6,603 bases of DNA from Methanobacteriota archaeon (GTDB taxonomy: Archaea; Hydrothermarchaeota; Hydrothermarchaeia; Hydrothermarchaeales; JAADFM01): NCBI GenBank assembly GCA_013152845.1, contig JAADFM010000023.1, positions 1 through 6,603 on the forward strand, given 5' to 3'. Under the pieces are notes generated by a model. The model was not told the origin of the DNA. It did no database searches and saw only the letters and a program-made list of their open reading frames with translations. Position numbers and translations under genes: made by a program. Positions within the stretch are counted from its first letter, which is position 1, and each line of letters starts with the position of its first letter. Shown one piece after another: positions 1-5,029 of this stretch.

Positions 1-197
1 AGCCAGAAGGCGTCCCTGTCGGTTATCTGTTCAATCTTTCCGTGGAGGGTCTTCTGGACGAAGGTCCTGGGCCTGAAATCAGGGGAAAGCCGCGCAACCG
101 GGCAGATGCCGGTGCACTCCCCGCACTGGTAGCAGGTGTAGGCCGCCTCCCTCAGCCCCTTTAGTTTATCGTCAACAGCAGCAACGTCATCGCTCAC
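1..197 (-). CDS. hdrC: HdrC-like iron-sulfur protein (heterodisulfide reductase subunit C), 5' part only
   Basis: Only the first 65 codons are present; the gene continues past the left edge. Residues 22-33 read CYQCGECTGICP, a complete CxxCxxCxxxCP ferredoxin-type [4Fe-4S] motif. Next comes a stretch ending DAFW, the position where HdrC proteins lead into a second cysteine cluster, which lies outside the window. In the family, HdrC carries two [4Fe-4S] clusters and passes electrons to the HdrB catalytic subunit, which reduces the CoM-S-S-CoB heterodisulfide in methanogens; homologues occur in other anaerobes. The GTG start at 197 is chosen because AAGGTGAT lies 4 bases upstream and a TATA box lies about 50 bases upstream. 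In-frame GTG codons at 206 and 224 are alternatives, and an in-frame stop at 231-233 bounds the gene. It could instead be an HdrC-type domain of a larger Fe-S oxidoreductase; hdrB or other partners are not visible. Confidence 0.72.
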   Translation of the reverse strand, partial: MSDDVAAVDDKLKGLREAAYTCYQCGECTGICPVARLSPDFRPRTFVQKTLHGKIEQITDRDAFW

Positions 198-201
198 AAA
201 A

Positions 202-209
202 ATCACCTT
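202..209 (-). promoter_or_regulatory. Ribosome binding site of the HdrC-like gene
   Basis: The minus strand reads AAGGTGAT followed by TTTT and the GTG start at 197. This matches the archaeal anti-Shine-Dalgarno complement (GGAGGTGAT) and decides the start among three in-frame GTG codons. Confidence 0.6.
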
Positions 210-244
210 GAATCCTGTGCTCACCGATAACTATCATGATTTAT

Positions 245-251
245 TATATAA
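245..251 (-). promoter_or_regulatory. TATA box of the HdrC-like gene
   Basis: The minus strand reads TTATATA within an AT-rich island, in an otherwise GC-rich region. A transcription start about 26 bases downstream would fall near 220-222. That leaves a leader of about 24 bases carrying the GGTGAT ribosome site, and separates this gene from nth, which ends at 275 just upstream. Inferred from motif and spacing only. Confidence 0.55.
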
Positions 252-274
252 GATTTATTCTCGTAACTCATACC

Positions 275-901
275 TCAGCCCTCCCTGGACGGGCACAGGT
301 GGTACAGGACGCACTCTTCGTGCCTGGGCCTGCGGGCCCGGCAGACGGACCGGCCGTGGAGGATTAAGAGGTGGGAGAAGTCCCGCCAGTACTCGCGCGG
401 CACCACGGCCATCAGGTCCTGCTCTATCCTGTTCGGGTCGTTCTTGTCGCTCAAGCCCAGGCGCATGCTGAGGCGCTTCACATGGGTATCCACGGCGATG
501 CCCTCGTGGATGCCGAAGGCGTTGGAGAGTACGATATTGGCGGTCTTGCGGGCCACCCCCGGCAGCCGGGTCAGCTCGGCCATGGACCTGGGGACCTCCC
601 CGGCGAACTCCTCCAGTATCATCCGGCTGGCGGCCCGGATGTTCCTCGCCTTCTGCCTGAAGAACCCCGAGGACCTGATATCCTGCTCAAGCTCCTCCTG
701 GGAGACCCGGGCGAAGTCCTCTGGCCCCTGGTACTTCCTGAAGAGGGTCCGGGTGATTCTGTTGACCTGGACGTCGGTGGACTGGGCCGAGAGGATGGTG
801 GCCACCAGGAGCTCGAATGGGGTGGAATACTTCAGGGCGGTCCTGGGGTTGGGGTACTCCCTCTCCAGGAGTGAGATTATCTCCTTCACCTTCTCTTCCA
901 T
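275..901 (-). CDS. nth: Endonuclease III (DNA glycosylase/AP lyase)
   Basis: Base-excision repair enzyme that removes oxidised pyrimidines and cleaves the abasic strand. With the start at 901 the protein is 208 residues, close to the bacterial enzyme (about 211). The hallmark segments are in order: SAQSTDVQVN at 38-47; the helix-hairpin-helix LPGVARKTAN at 113-122 with catalytic Lys119; AVDTH at 136-140 with catalytic Asp138; and the C-terminal iron-sulfur region at 187-203. That region is odd: the usual C-x6-C-x2-C-x5-C reads C187-x6-H194-x2-C197-x5-C203, so the second Cys ligand is His (codon CAC). The hairpin also has Ala where Gly is commonest. The start at 901 aligns with the family N-terminus and has GGGAGAGGG 6 bases upstream. 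An in-frame ATG at 928 would add nine low-complexity residues. The gene is divergent from the Mer-like pair. Confidence 0.93.
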   Translation of the reverse strand: MEEKVKEIISLLEREYPNPRTALKYSTPFELLVATILSAQSTDVQVNRITRTLFRKYQGPEDFARVSQEELEQDIRSSGFFRQKARNIRAASRMILEEFAGEVPRSMAELTRLPGVARKTANIVLSNAFGIHEGIAVDTHVKRLSMRLGLSDKNDPNRIEQDLMAVVPREYWRDFSHLLILHGRSVCRARRPRHEECVLYHLCPSREG

Positions 902-907
902 GGCAGA

Positions 908-916
908 CCCTCTCCC
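908..916 (-). promoter_or_regulatory. Ribosome binding site of nth
   Basis: The minus strand reads GGGAGAGGG, six bases before the ATG at 901. It supports that start over the in-frame ATG at 928, which has no purine-rich site in front of it. Confidence 0.5.
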
Positions 917-944
917 GCCTTCTCCCATTTATTTCTAGTGATAG

Positions 945-952
945 ATTTTTAA
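945..952. promoter_or_regulatory. Shared TATA-like box between divergent nth and the Mer-like pair
   Basis: ATTTTTAA on the plus strand (TTAAAAAT on the minus) is the most AT-rich element between the two divergent genes. Its centre is about 27 bases before the plus-strand ATG at 976, which fits a leaderless transcript. Measured the other way, transcription would start near 922, leaving about 20 bases of nth leader containing its ribosome site. No second good TATA candidate is visible for either direction. Confidence 0.45.
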
Positions 953-975
953 CCCTCACCGTCCAATTCGGTAAT

Positions 976-1959
976 ATGCGCCTCTCCCTGGGTGTCGCCA
1001 CAAGCCAGCCCGTGGAAACCTCCGTAGAGCTGGCCAGGGAGGCGGAGGCCAGTGGTTACGGCAGGGTCTGGGTGGGGGAGGACATCCCCTCCCGGGAGGT
1101 CTTCACCTACCTGAGCATCCTGGCCCTGCGGACCGGAAGGCTGGGCATCGGGACCGGCATCACCAGCCCCTATGTGAGGAAAATCACCACCCTGGCCGCC
1201 TCAGCCGCCGGGGTCCAGCACCTCAGCGGAGGCAGGTTCACCCTGGGCATTGGACCGGGGGGCCTGCCCGAGGTGGAGAAGGTGACGGGCCGGCCGCCCC
1301 ACGACGTGGTGGACGTCATGTGGGAGGCCGCCACCGTCCTGCGCCGCATCTTCCAGGGGGAGACGGTCTCCCACCAGGGTGTCCTCATCTGCCTTTCGGA
1401 CTACCTCATCACCCACCCCGGGATGGCACCAATGGACATCTACTTCGGGGTCCGGGGGCCCAGGCTCCTGGCCCTGGCCGGGGAGCTGGCCGACGGGGTG
1501 ATCCTCTCCGGCCCCCTGGACTACCTGGCCCGCGGTATCAGGATAGTGGAGGAATCGGCGGCCGGTGCAGGGAGGGACCCCGGGGGAATCGTCAAGGTCC
1601 TCTGGAACGCATTTGCCATGACCGGGGAGGCATCGGTGCTCAAATCCGCAAGGCCCATGGTGGCCACCATGCTGGCCAGCCTGCCGGAGGCGGCCCTGGA
1701 GCATATCGATATCAAGAGGGAGACCCTGGAGGAGGTGCGGCGCCTCTTCGCCCTCTCCAGGTACGAGGACGCCTGTGCCCTCATCGAGCCCGGGGTAATA
1801 AAGGAGTTCATGATAGCCGGGGACCGGGCCGAGCTCGAGGACCAGCTGGAGAGGTGCCGGAGGATGGGTTTCGACGAGGTGGTGGTGGGACCCCCCTACG
1901 GTGAGGAGCCCAGGAAGGTCATCCGGGAGGTGGGGGGGCTCATGGGAGGTGGCAGGTGA
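976..1959 (+). CDS. Luciferase-like (Mer-like) F420/flavin-dependent oxidoreductase, first of a pair
   Basis: A 327-residue protein of the luciferase-like monooxygenase / methylene-tetrahydromethanopterin reductase superfamily (TIM barrel). Family landmarks are the opening strand MRLSLGVAT, VWVGED at 31-36, LGIGTGITSP at 56-65, the GGRFTLGIGPG segment at 85-95, GPRLLALAGELADGVIL at 161-177, and a C-terminal RMGFDEVVVGPPYG at 296-309. Archaeal members typically use coenzyme F420 as hydride donor. The true Mer catalyses a methyl-branch step of methanogenesis, but this sequence is diverged enough that I would not assign that reaction. The ATG at 976 is chosen because the protein then begins on the first barrel strand and the TATA-like box is at leaderless distance. 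No ribosome site precedes it. A longer in-frame reading from 817 overlaps nth and has no family similarity. Its stop overlaps the start of the next gene, a paralogue. Confidence 0.88.
   Translation: MRLSLGVATSQPVETSVELAREAEASGYGRVWVGEDIPSREVFTYLSILALRTGRLGIGTGITSPYVRKITTLAASAAGVQHLSGGRFTLGIGPGGLPEVEKVTGRPPHDVVDVMWEAATVLRRIFQGETVSHQGVLICLSDYLITHPGMAPMDIYFGVRGPRLLALAGELADGVILSGPLDYLARGIRIVEESAAGAGRDPGGIVKVLWNAFAMTGEASVLKSARPMVATMLASLPEAALEHIDIKRETLEEVRRLFALSRYEDACALIEPGVIKEFMIAGDRAELEDQLERCRRMGFDEVVVGPPYGEEPRKVIREVGGLMGGGR
1944..1950 (+). promoter_or_regulatory. Ribosome binding site of the second Mer-like gene
   Basis: GGGAGGT lies within the end of the upstream gene, eight bases before the ATG at 1959. 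It supports that start over the adjacent in-frame GTG at 1956. Confidence 0.6.
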
Positions 1960-2831
1960 TGGATTTCGGGCTGAACATCAACGGGAACATGGACCTGGAG
2001 GGGCTGAGGGAGGCGGCCCAAGCCGCCGAGGAGGCCGGGTTCTCCCACATCTGGGTGGGAGAGAGCACCGCCTACCTCCACCCGTTCCCCATCATGACCG
2101 CCTGCCTGGAGTACACCGAGGATATCAGGGTGGGTACCGGCATCATCAGCCCCAAGAGGACCCGGCGGTTCCATATCCAGAAGGCGGCAGCCACCCTGAA
2201 GGAGGTCTACGGCCCCAGGGTCATGGTGGGCCTTGCCCCGGGGGACAGGTACGGACTCCTGGCGGACTGCATCGAGAGCGCAGGGGTCCTGGCCATGCTG
2301 GAGGAGACGGTGAGAGGGCTCAAGGAGGATGACCCGGAGCTGCCGGTGTTCCTGGGGGCCTCGGGGCCGAGACTCGTGGCCCTGGCAGGGGATGCGGCCG
2401 ACGGTGTGCTGCTGAACTACGTCCGCCCGGAATACGTGCGCTGGGCCCTGGGGTTCCTGAAAAGGGATACCTATACCGCGGTCTACGGCCCGGCCCTGCT
2501 GCTGCCCGGCGGGAGGCTCGAGGGGCAGCTCCTGGGTGCCGCAGCGGTGGTGGCCGCAGGGAGCAACCCCGCCTTCCAGGAGGAGATGGGCCTTTCGGAT
2601 TTCGCCTCCAGGATGCAGGAGCTGGTCAGGCAGAAGAGGTGGGCGGAGCTGGCAGCCTACGAAAAAGGGCTCCTGGAGGGCTTCACCATCTCGGGGGGCG
2701 TGGATGAGATTTCCGGGCGCATCGAGGAGTACCGTGAGATGGGGATAGACCAGGTCGTCTTCGGGGTGCCCTTCTGCCGTGATGTCCGGGGGATAAGGAG
2801 GATGGGTGAGGTTATTTCACAGTACCGCTGA
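1959..2831 (+). CDS. Luciferase-like (Mer-like) oxidoreductase paralogue, second of a pair
   Basis: A 290-residue luciferase-fold protein, paralogous to its upstream neighbour. Shared landmarks are IWVGES at 31-36, VGTGIISP at 58-65, VMVGLAPGD at 88-96, SGPRLVALAGDAADGVLL at 135-152, and a matching C-terminal tail with MGIDQVVFGVPF at 261-272. It is about 37 residues shorter. The main loss is after residue 120, where the neighbour has a segment (about 132-150) leading to the strand before GPRL; here a short charged linker follows (KEDDPELP). The ATG overlaps the upstream TGA by one base (TGATG), and GGGAGGT precedes it, so the two are probably cotranscribed and translationally coupled. The pair may form a heteromer, as LuxA and LuxB do in bacterial luciferase; that is inference. 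F420 is the likely cofactor; the substrate is unknown. Confidence 0.85.
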   Translation: MDFGLNINGNMDLEGLREAAQAAEEAGFSHIWVGESTAYLHPFPIMTACLEYTEDIRVGTGIISPKRTRRFHIQKAAATLKEVYGPRVMVGLAPGDRYGLLADCIESAGVLAMLEETVRGLKEDDPELPVFLGASGPRLVALAGDAADGVLLNYVRPEYVRWALGFLKRDTYTAVYGPALLLPGGRLEGQLLGAAAVVAAGSNPAFQEEMGLSDFASRMQELVRQKRWAELAAYEKGLLEGFTISGGVDEISGRIEEYREMGIDQVVFGVPFCRDVRGIRRMGEVISQYR

Positions 2832-2850
2832 TGCAGCGGTGGCGGGTGGC

Positions 2851-2884
2851 CCACCAGTCGGTTGGGGGATTTGCTGTCTGGTGG
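2851..2884. repeat. Inverted repeat between convergent genes
   Basis: Perfect 7-bp arms CCACCAG (2851-2857) and CTGGTGG (2878-2884) flank a 20-base loop. They sit in the 54-base gap between the converging ends of the second Mer-like gene and the PIN gene. It could fold in either transcript and mark the 3' end, but no T-run follows on either strand, so it is not a standard intrinsic terminator. Arms this short could be chance. Confidence 0.3.
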
Positions 2885-2885
2885 A

Positions 2886-3296
2886 CTACTCTTCCAGCCC
2901 CCTCATCAAATCCGATGTCGAGTAGACCTTGAGCCGCGACTGGTTCTTGAAGGCAACCTCATTCGACCATATCCCACACTCCTTGGCCAGAGCGAGGGCG
3001 AATAGGGGAACGTCTTCTTCGTGAGGAGAAAGTCCCTCCGCCTCCTTCCCAAAGGAGGCCACCTCCCTGTCGTCCACAACATCGATGAATATGCACATCT
3101 CTTCCATTGACCGTTGAAAGTCTTCCTCCCCGATGTTGGCCTTCCTGCAAATCCGGGTCTTATGCTTCTTTAGCTCATCCATCCTCGACCGCAGGGTGAC
3201 CAGCTCGAACCTCTCAACCTCAAGTATGACCCTCCGTGTCCCTGAGTCCTTCCTGAAGAAAGAGAAGAGCACGTTGGTGTCAACAGCCAGCCTCAT
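2886..3296 (-). CDS. PIN-domain ribonuclease, VapC-type toxin-like
   Basis: A 136-residue single PIN domain, the size typical of VapC-type toxins, which are Mg2+-dependent RNases. The N-terminus has the canonical strand ending in the first catalytic acid, LAVDTNVLFSFF (Asp6). Further acids fit the family: Glu41 in MDELKK, and Asp95 in EEDVPLFALALA. The last motif reads IWSNEVAFKNQ, where related archaeal proteins usually have Asp after SN; here it is Glu113, a conservative change. The gene starts 3 bases after the stop of the 76-residue upstream protein, the usual antitoxin-toxin order and spacing. GGAG abuts the ATG directly, too close for normal use, so translation probably depends on coupling to the upstream gene. 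GC looks lower than in flanking genes, suggesting acquisition. PIN proteins of this type are sometimes not toxins, so the toxin role is inferred. Confidence 0.85.
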   Translation of the reverse strand: MRLAVDTNVLFSFFRKDSGTRRVILEVERFELVTLRSRMDELKKHKTRICRKANIGEEDFQRSMEEMCIFIDVVDDREVASFGKEAEGLSPHEEDVPLFALALAKECGIWSNEVAFKNQSRLKVYSTSDLMRGLEE

Positions 3297-3299
3297 CTC

Positions 3300-3530
3300 C
3301 TACAACCATTTCTCCTCTTTCCATCTTTTGAGGGCGGCTTTGTTTGCTGCCTTCCCGAGGCTCAGACATTCATCCTCCGTCAACTTCGACTTGGCGAACC
3401 TCTGGTCCCACTCCTCCATGAGCATCCTGCGTGCCATCTTCAGCCTGACCACGGCTTTGATGTCTTTTTCCAGCTCGCTCATGAACTTAGAGTCGACTTC
3501 TCCCGGGATCTTGACAACTATCTCGCCCAT
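3300..3530 (-). CDS. Small putative antitoxin of the PIN-domain gene
   Basis: A 76-residue charged protein. It opens with a short strand-like segment (EIVVKIPGEV, residues 3-12) followed by mostly helical, Lys/Glu-rich sequence, ending KRWKEEKWL. This layout resembles archaeal VapB-type antitoxins: an N-terminal DNA-binding/dimerising part and a C-terminal part that wraps the toxin. I do not recognise a defined AbrB, RHH or Phd domain, so the role rests mainly on its size and position directly before the PIN gene. The ATG at 3530 lies about 26 bases from a clear TATA box, so the transcript is probably leaderless. Antitoxins of this type often repress their own promoter; no operator is evident here. 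Confidence 0.7.
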   Translation of the reverse strand: MGEIVVKIPGEVDSKFMSELEKDIKAVVRLKMARRMLMEEWDQRFAKSKLTEDECLSLGKAANKAALKRWKEEKWL

Positions 3531-3552
3531 ACCAATAAATCCGGCCCCTAAC

Positions 3553-3562
3553 TATATAAAAA
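3553..3562 (-). promoter_or_regulatory. TATA box of the antitoxin-toxin unit, with T-run
   Basis: The minus strand reads TTTTTATATA. The box centre is about 26 bases before the ATG at 3530, predicting a leaderless start. The five-T run lies about 35 bases beyond the end of the TPR gene on the same strand, so it may also help end the upstream operon, since archaeal termination favours U-rich tracts. The second role is speculative. Confidence 0.6.
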
Positions 3563-3597
3563 TATCATGTCGGAAAACCGGCAGAGGAGGCAGAGGC

Positions 3598-4647
3598 TCA
3601 CTGCCCCTTCTCGAAGCACTCCGCGGCCTCCTCGAAGCGGTTCAGACTCTCCAGGACCTTCCCCTTGTTCCTCCACGCCCTCCTGTTCCCGGGGTCAATC
3701 TCCAGGGCGCGCTCGAAGCACTCCAGGGCCTCCTCGAATCTGCCAAGGCCCTTCAGTGCCAGGCCCCTGTTGTTCCATGCCGGGGCGTATCCGGGGTCCA
3801 GGGCAAGGGCGCGCTCGAAATGACCCAGGGCGCGCTCGTTCTCCCCCAGGTAGAAGGTGCAGGCCACCCCCAGGTTGTTCCAGGCCTTCTTGTACCCTGG
3901 GTCCAGCTCCACCGCCTTCTCGAAACACTCCACGGCCTCGGCGTGCCTGCGCAGCCGGTAGTAGAGGAGAAAGCCCCGGTTGTCCCATAGCTTGGGGTCC
4001 CGGGGGTCCAGGGCCAGGGCCCTCTCCATGCACTCCAGGGCATCCCCGTACCTCCCCAGGGAATCCATGACCCTGCCCAGGTTGTTCCAGATATCCGCGT
4101 CATCCCCTTTCAGCTGCGCCGCCTGCCGGAGGCACTCCAGGGCCTCCCGCTGCTCCCCTGCCTCGTTCAGGGCACTGCCCAGGTTGTACCACGCCTTGTA
4201 GTGGTCCGGGTCGGCCTCCACCGCCCGCCGGTACATCTCCACGGCCTCCCGCTCCCTGCCCAGGTCGTCCAGGGCCACGCCCATGGAGTTCAGCGCCTCG
4301 GCGAACCCCGGGTCCAGTGCCAGTGCCCTCTCGTAGCAGGGGACGGCATCCCGGGGTCTGCCGGAGTACCTCAGCGCCACGCCCTTGTTGAACCACGCCT
4401 CCCTGGAATCCGGGTCCCTGGCCAGGACCGCCTCGGCATACTCCGCCGCCTTCCCGTAATTCCCCCTCTTGAACTCGAAATCCGAAAGGCGAAGCAGCAG
4501 CCCGGGCGCGGGGTCCTCCAGCCGGGATACCTCTGCCGCCACCTCCTCCCCCAGGGCCATCTGCTCCCGGGACGGCCTGGCCTCGGCATCGATTACCTTC
4601 CCGAAGCCTGCCTCTTCCAGCACACTTTCCAGGCTATTCAATCTCAA
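3598..4647 (-). CDS. TPR-repeat protein, last gene of the PAC2-Hsp20 operon
   Basis: A 349-residue protein that is mostly tetratricopeptide repeats, a superhelical protein-binding scaffold. After about 45 non-repeat residues comes a degenerate repeat (about 47-80), then consecutive repeats starting near 82, 116, 150, 184, 218, 253, 288 and 322. Each begins with a W-N-x-G-like helix A and most end ALALDPG or similar. Repeats six and seven (218-252, 253-287) are 35 rather than 34 residues, with the extra residue between helices A and B. The last is cut short after helix B and ends FEKGQ. There is no signal peptide or membrane segment, so it is probably cytoplasmic. The start is uncertain: TTG at 4647 overlaps hsp20 by 14 bases; GTG at 4623 and ATG at 4560 are alternatives. 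Coupling to the chaperone genes suggests a role in protein quality control, but no specific partner can be named. Confidence 0.85.
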   Translation of the reverse strand: MRLNSLESVLEEAGFGKVIDAEARPSREQMALGEEVAAEVSRLEDPAPGLLLRLSDFEFKRGNYGKAAEYAEAVLARDPDSREAWFNKGVALRYSGRPRDAVPCYERALALDPGFAEALNSMGVALDDLGREREAVEMYRRAVEADPDHYKAWYNLGSALNEAGEQREALECLRQAAQLKGDDADIWNNLGRVMDSLGRYGDALECMERALALDPRDPKLWDNRGFLLYYRLRRHAEAVECFEKAVELDPGYKKAWNNLGVACTFYLGENERALGHFERALALDPGYAPAWNNRGLALKGLGRFEEALECFERALEIDPGNRRAWRNKGKVLESLNRFEEAAECFEKGQ

Positions 4648-5029
4648 TCCTTCGCGGTTCCAGCTTCTTGGGGACCCTGACCTCCAGGATGCCCTTCGAG
4701 AACCTGGCCCTGGCCTTTTCCGGAATCACCCTGACCGGCAGGCCCACCGCCTTCTTGAAGGACCTAAACCGGGTCTCTGAATGGATGGTCCCGCAGCACT
4801 CCAGGGTCACCGACCGGGCCATGCTCGCCTCTATCTCCACCAGGTCCTCGGTGATGTGGACTTTAATATCCTCCTTTCTCACATAGGGCAGGTCCGCGGT
4901 TATCACCACCTCGCCCCCTGCATCCCTGACATGGACCAGGGGCTCAAGGCACCGGGTGCTCTGGTCGAAGCTGGGCCGGACCGTGTCCACCAGCCAGTTG
5001 AACTCATCGAATATGCCGCCCATGCTCAT
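4634..5029 (-). CDS. Small heat-shock protein, Hsp20/alpha-crystallin family
   Basis: A 131-residue small heat-shock protein. Members form oligomers that hold unfolding proteins without ATP. The N-terminal arm is short (about 28 residues). The alpha-crystallin domain runs from about 29 to 122, with VVITADLPYVRKEDIKVHI at 41-59 and the signature KGILEVRVPK at 112-121 (the G-x-L motif). The C-terminus carries Ile128-Glu-Ile130, the IXI motif that docks into neighbouring subunits. Two adjacent Cys (78-79) and Cys27 are unusual but not diagnostic. The ATG at 5029 shares one base with the PAC2 stop (TGATG). A second ATG two codons later, at 5023, has GGTGAT four bases upstream and may be the real start. 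The 3' end overlaps the TPR reading frame. Confidence 0.92.
   Translation of the reverse strand: MSMGGIFDEFNWLVDTVRPSFDQSTRCLEPLVHVRDAGGEVVITADLPYVRKEDIKVHITEDLVEIEASMARSVTLECCGTIHSETRFRSFKKAVGLPVRVIPEKARARFSKGILEVRVPKKLEPRRIEIE

Noticed and set aside
817..975. N-terminal extension of the first Mer-like protein
   Set aside because: The extra 53 residues are antisense to nth, Ser/Pro/Gly-rich, and lie upstream of the TATA box. The family N-terminus begins at 976.
3133..3990. Long plus-strand open frame opposite the antitoxin, toxin and TPR genes
   Set aside because: It spans two real minus-strand genes and a promoter; its right half is Pro/Gly/Leu-rich, typical of an antisense reading of GC-rich TPR codons. 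No family similarity or start signal.
3600..4450. Periodic direct repeats, possible CRISPR or satellite
   Set aside because: The period of about 102-105 bases, with imperfect copies of CTCCAGGGCCTC-like words, is explained by 34-35-codon TPR repeats in the coding frame.
4561..4647. Non-repeat N-terminus of the TPR protein as a possible signal peptide
   Set aside because: It is rich in Glu, Arg and Ser with no hydrophobic core, so neither a signal peptide nor a membrane segment fits.
4201..4680. Plus-strand open frame opposite the start of the TPR gene
   Set aside because: It results from the scarcity of stop codons in GC-rich sequence; no promoter, ribosome site or domain.
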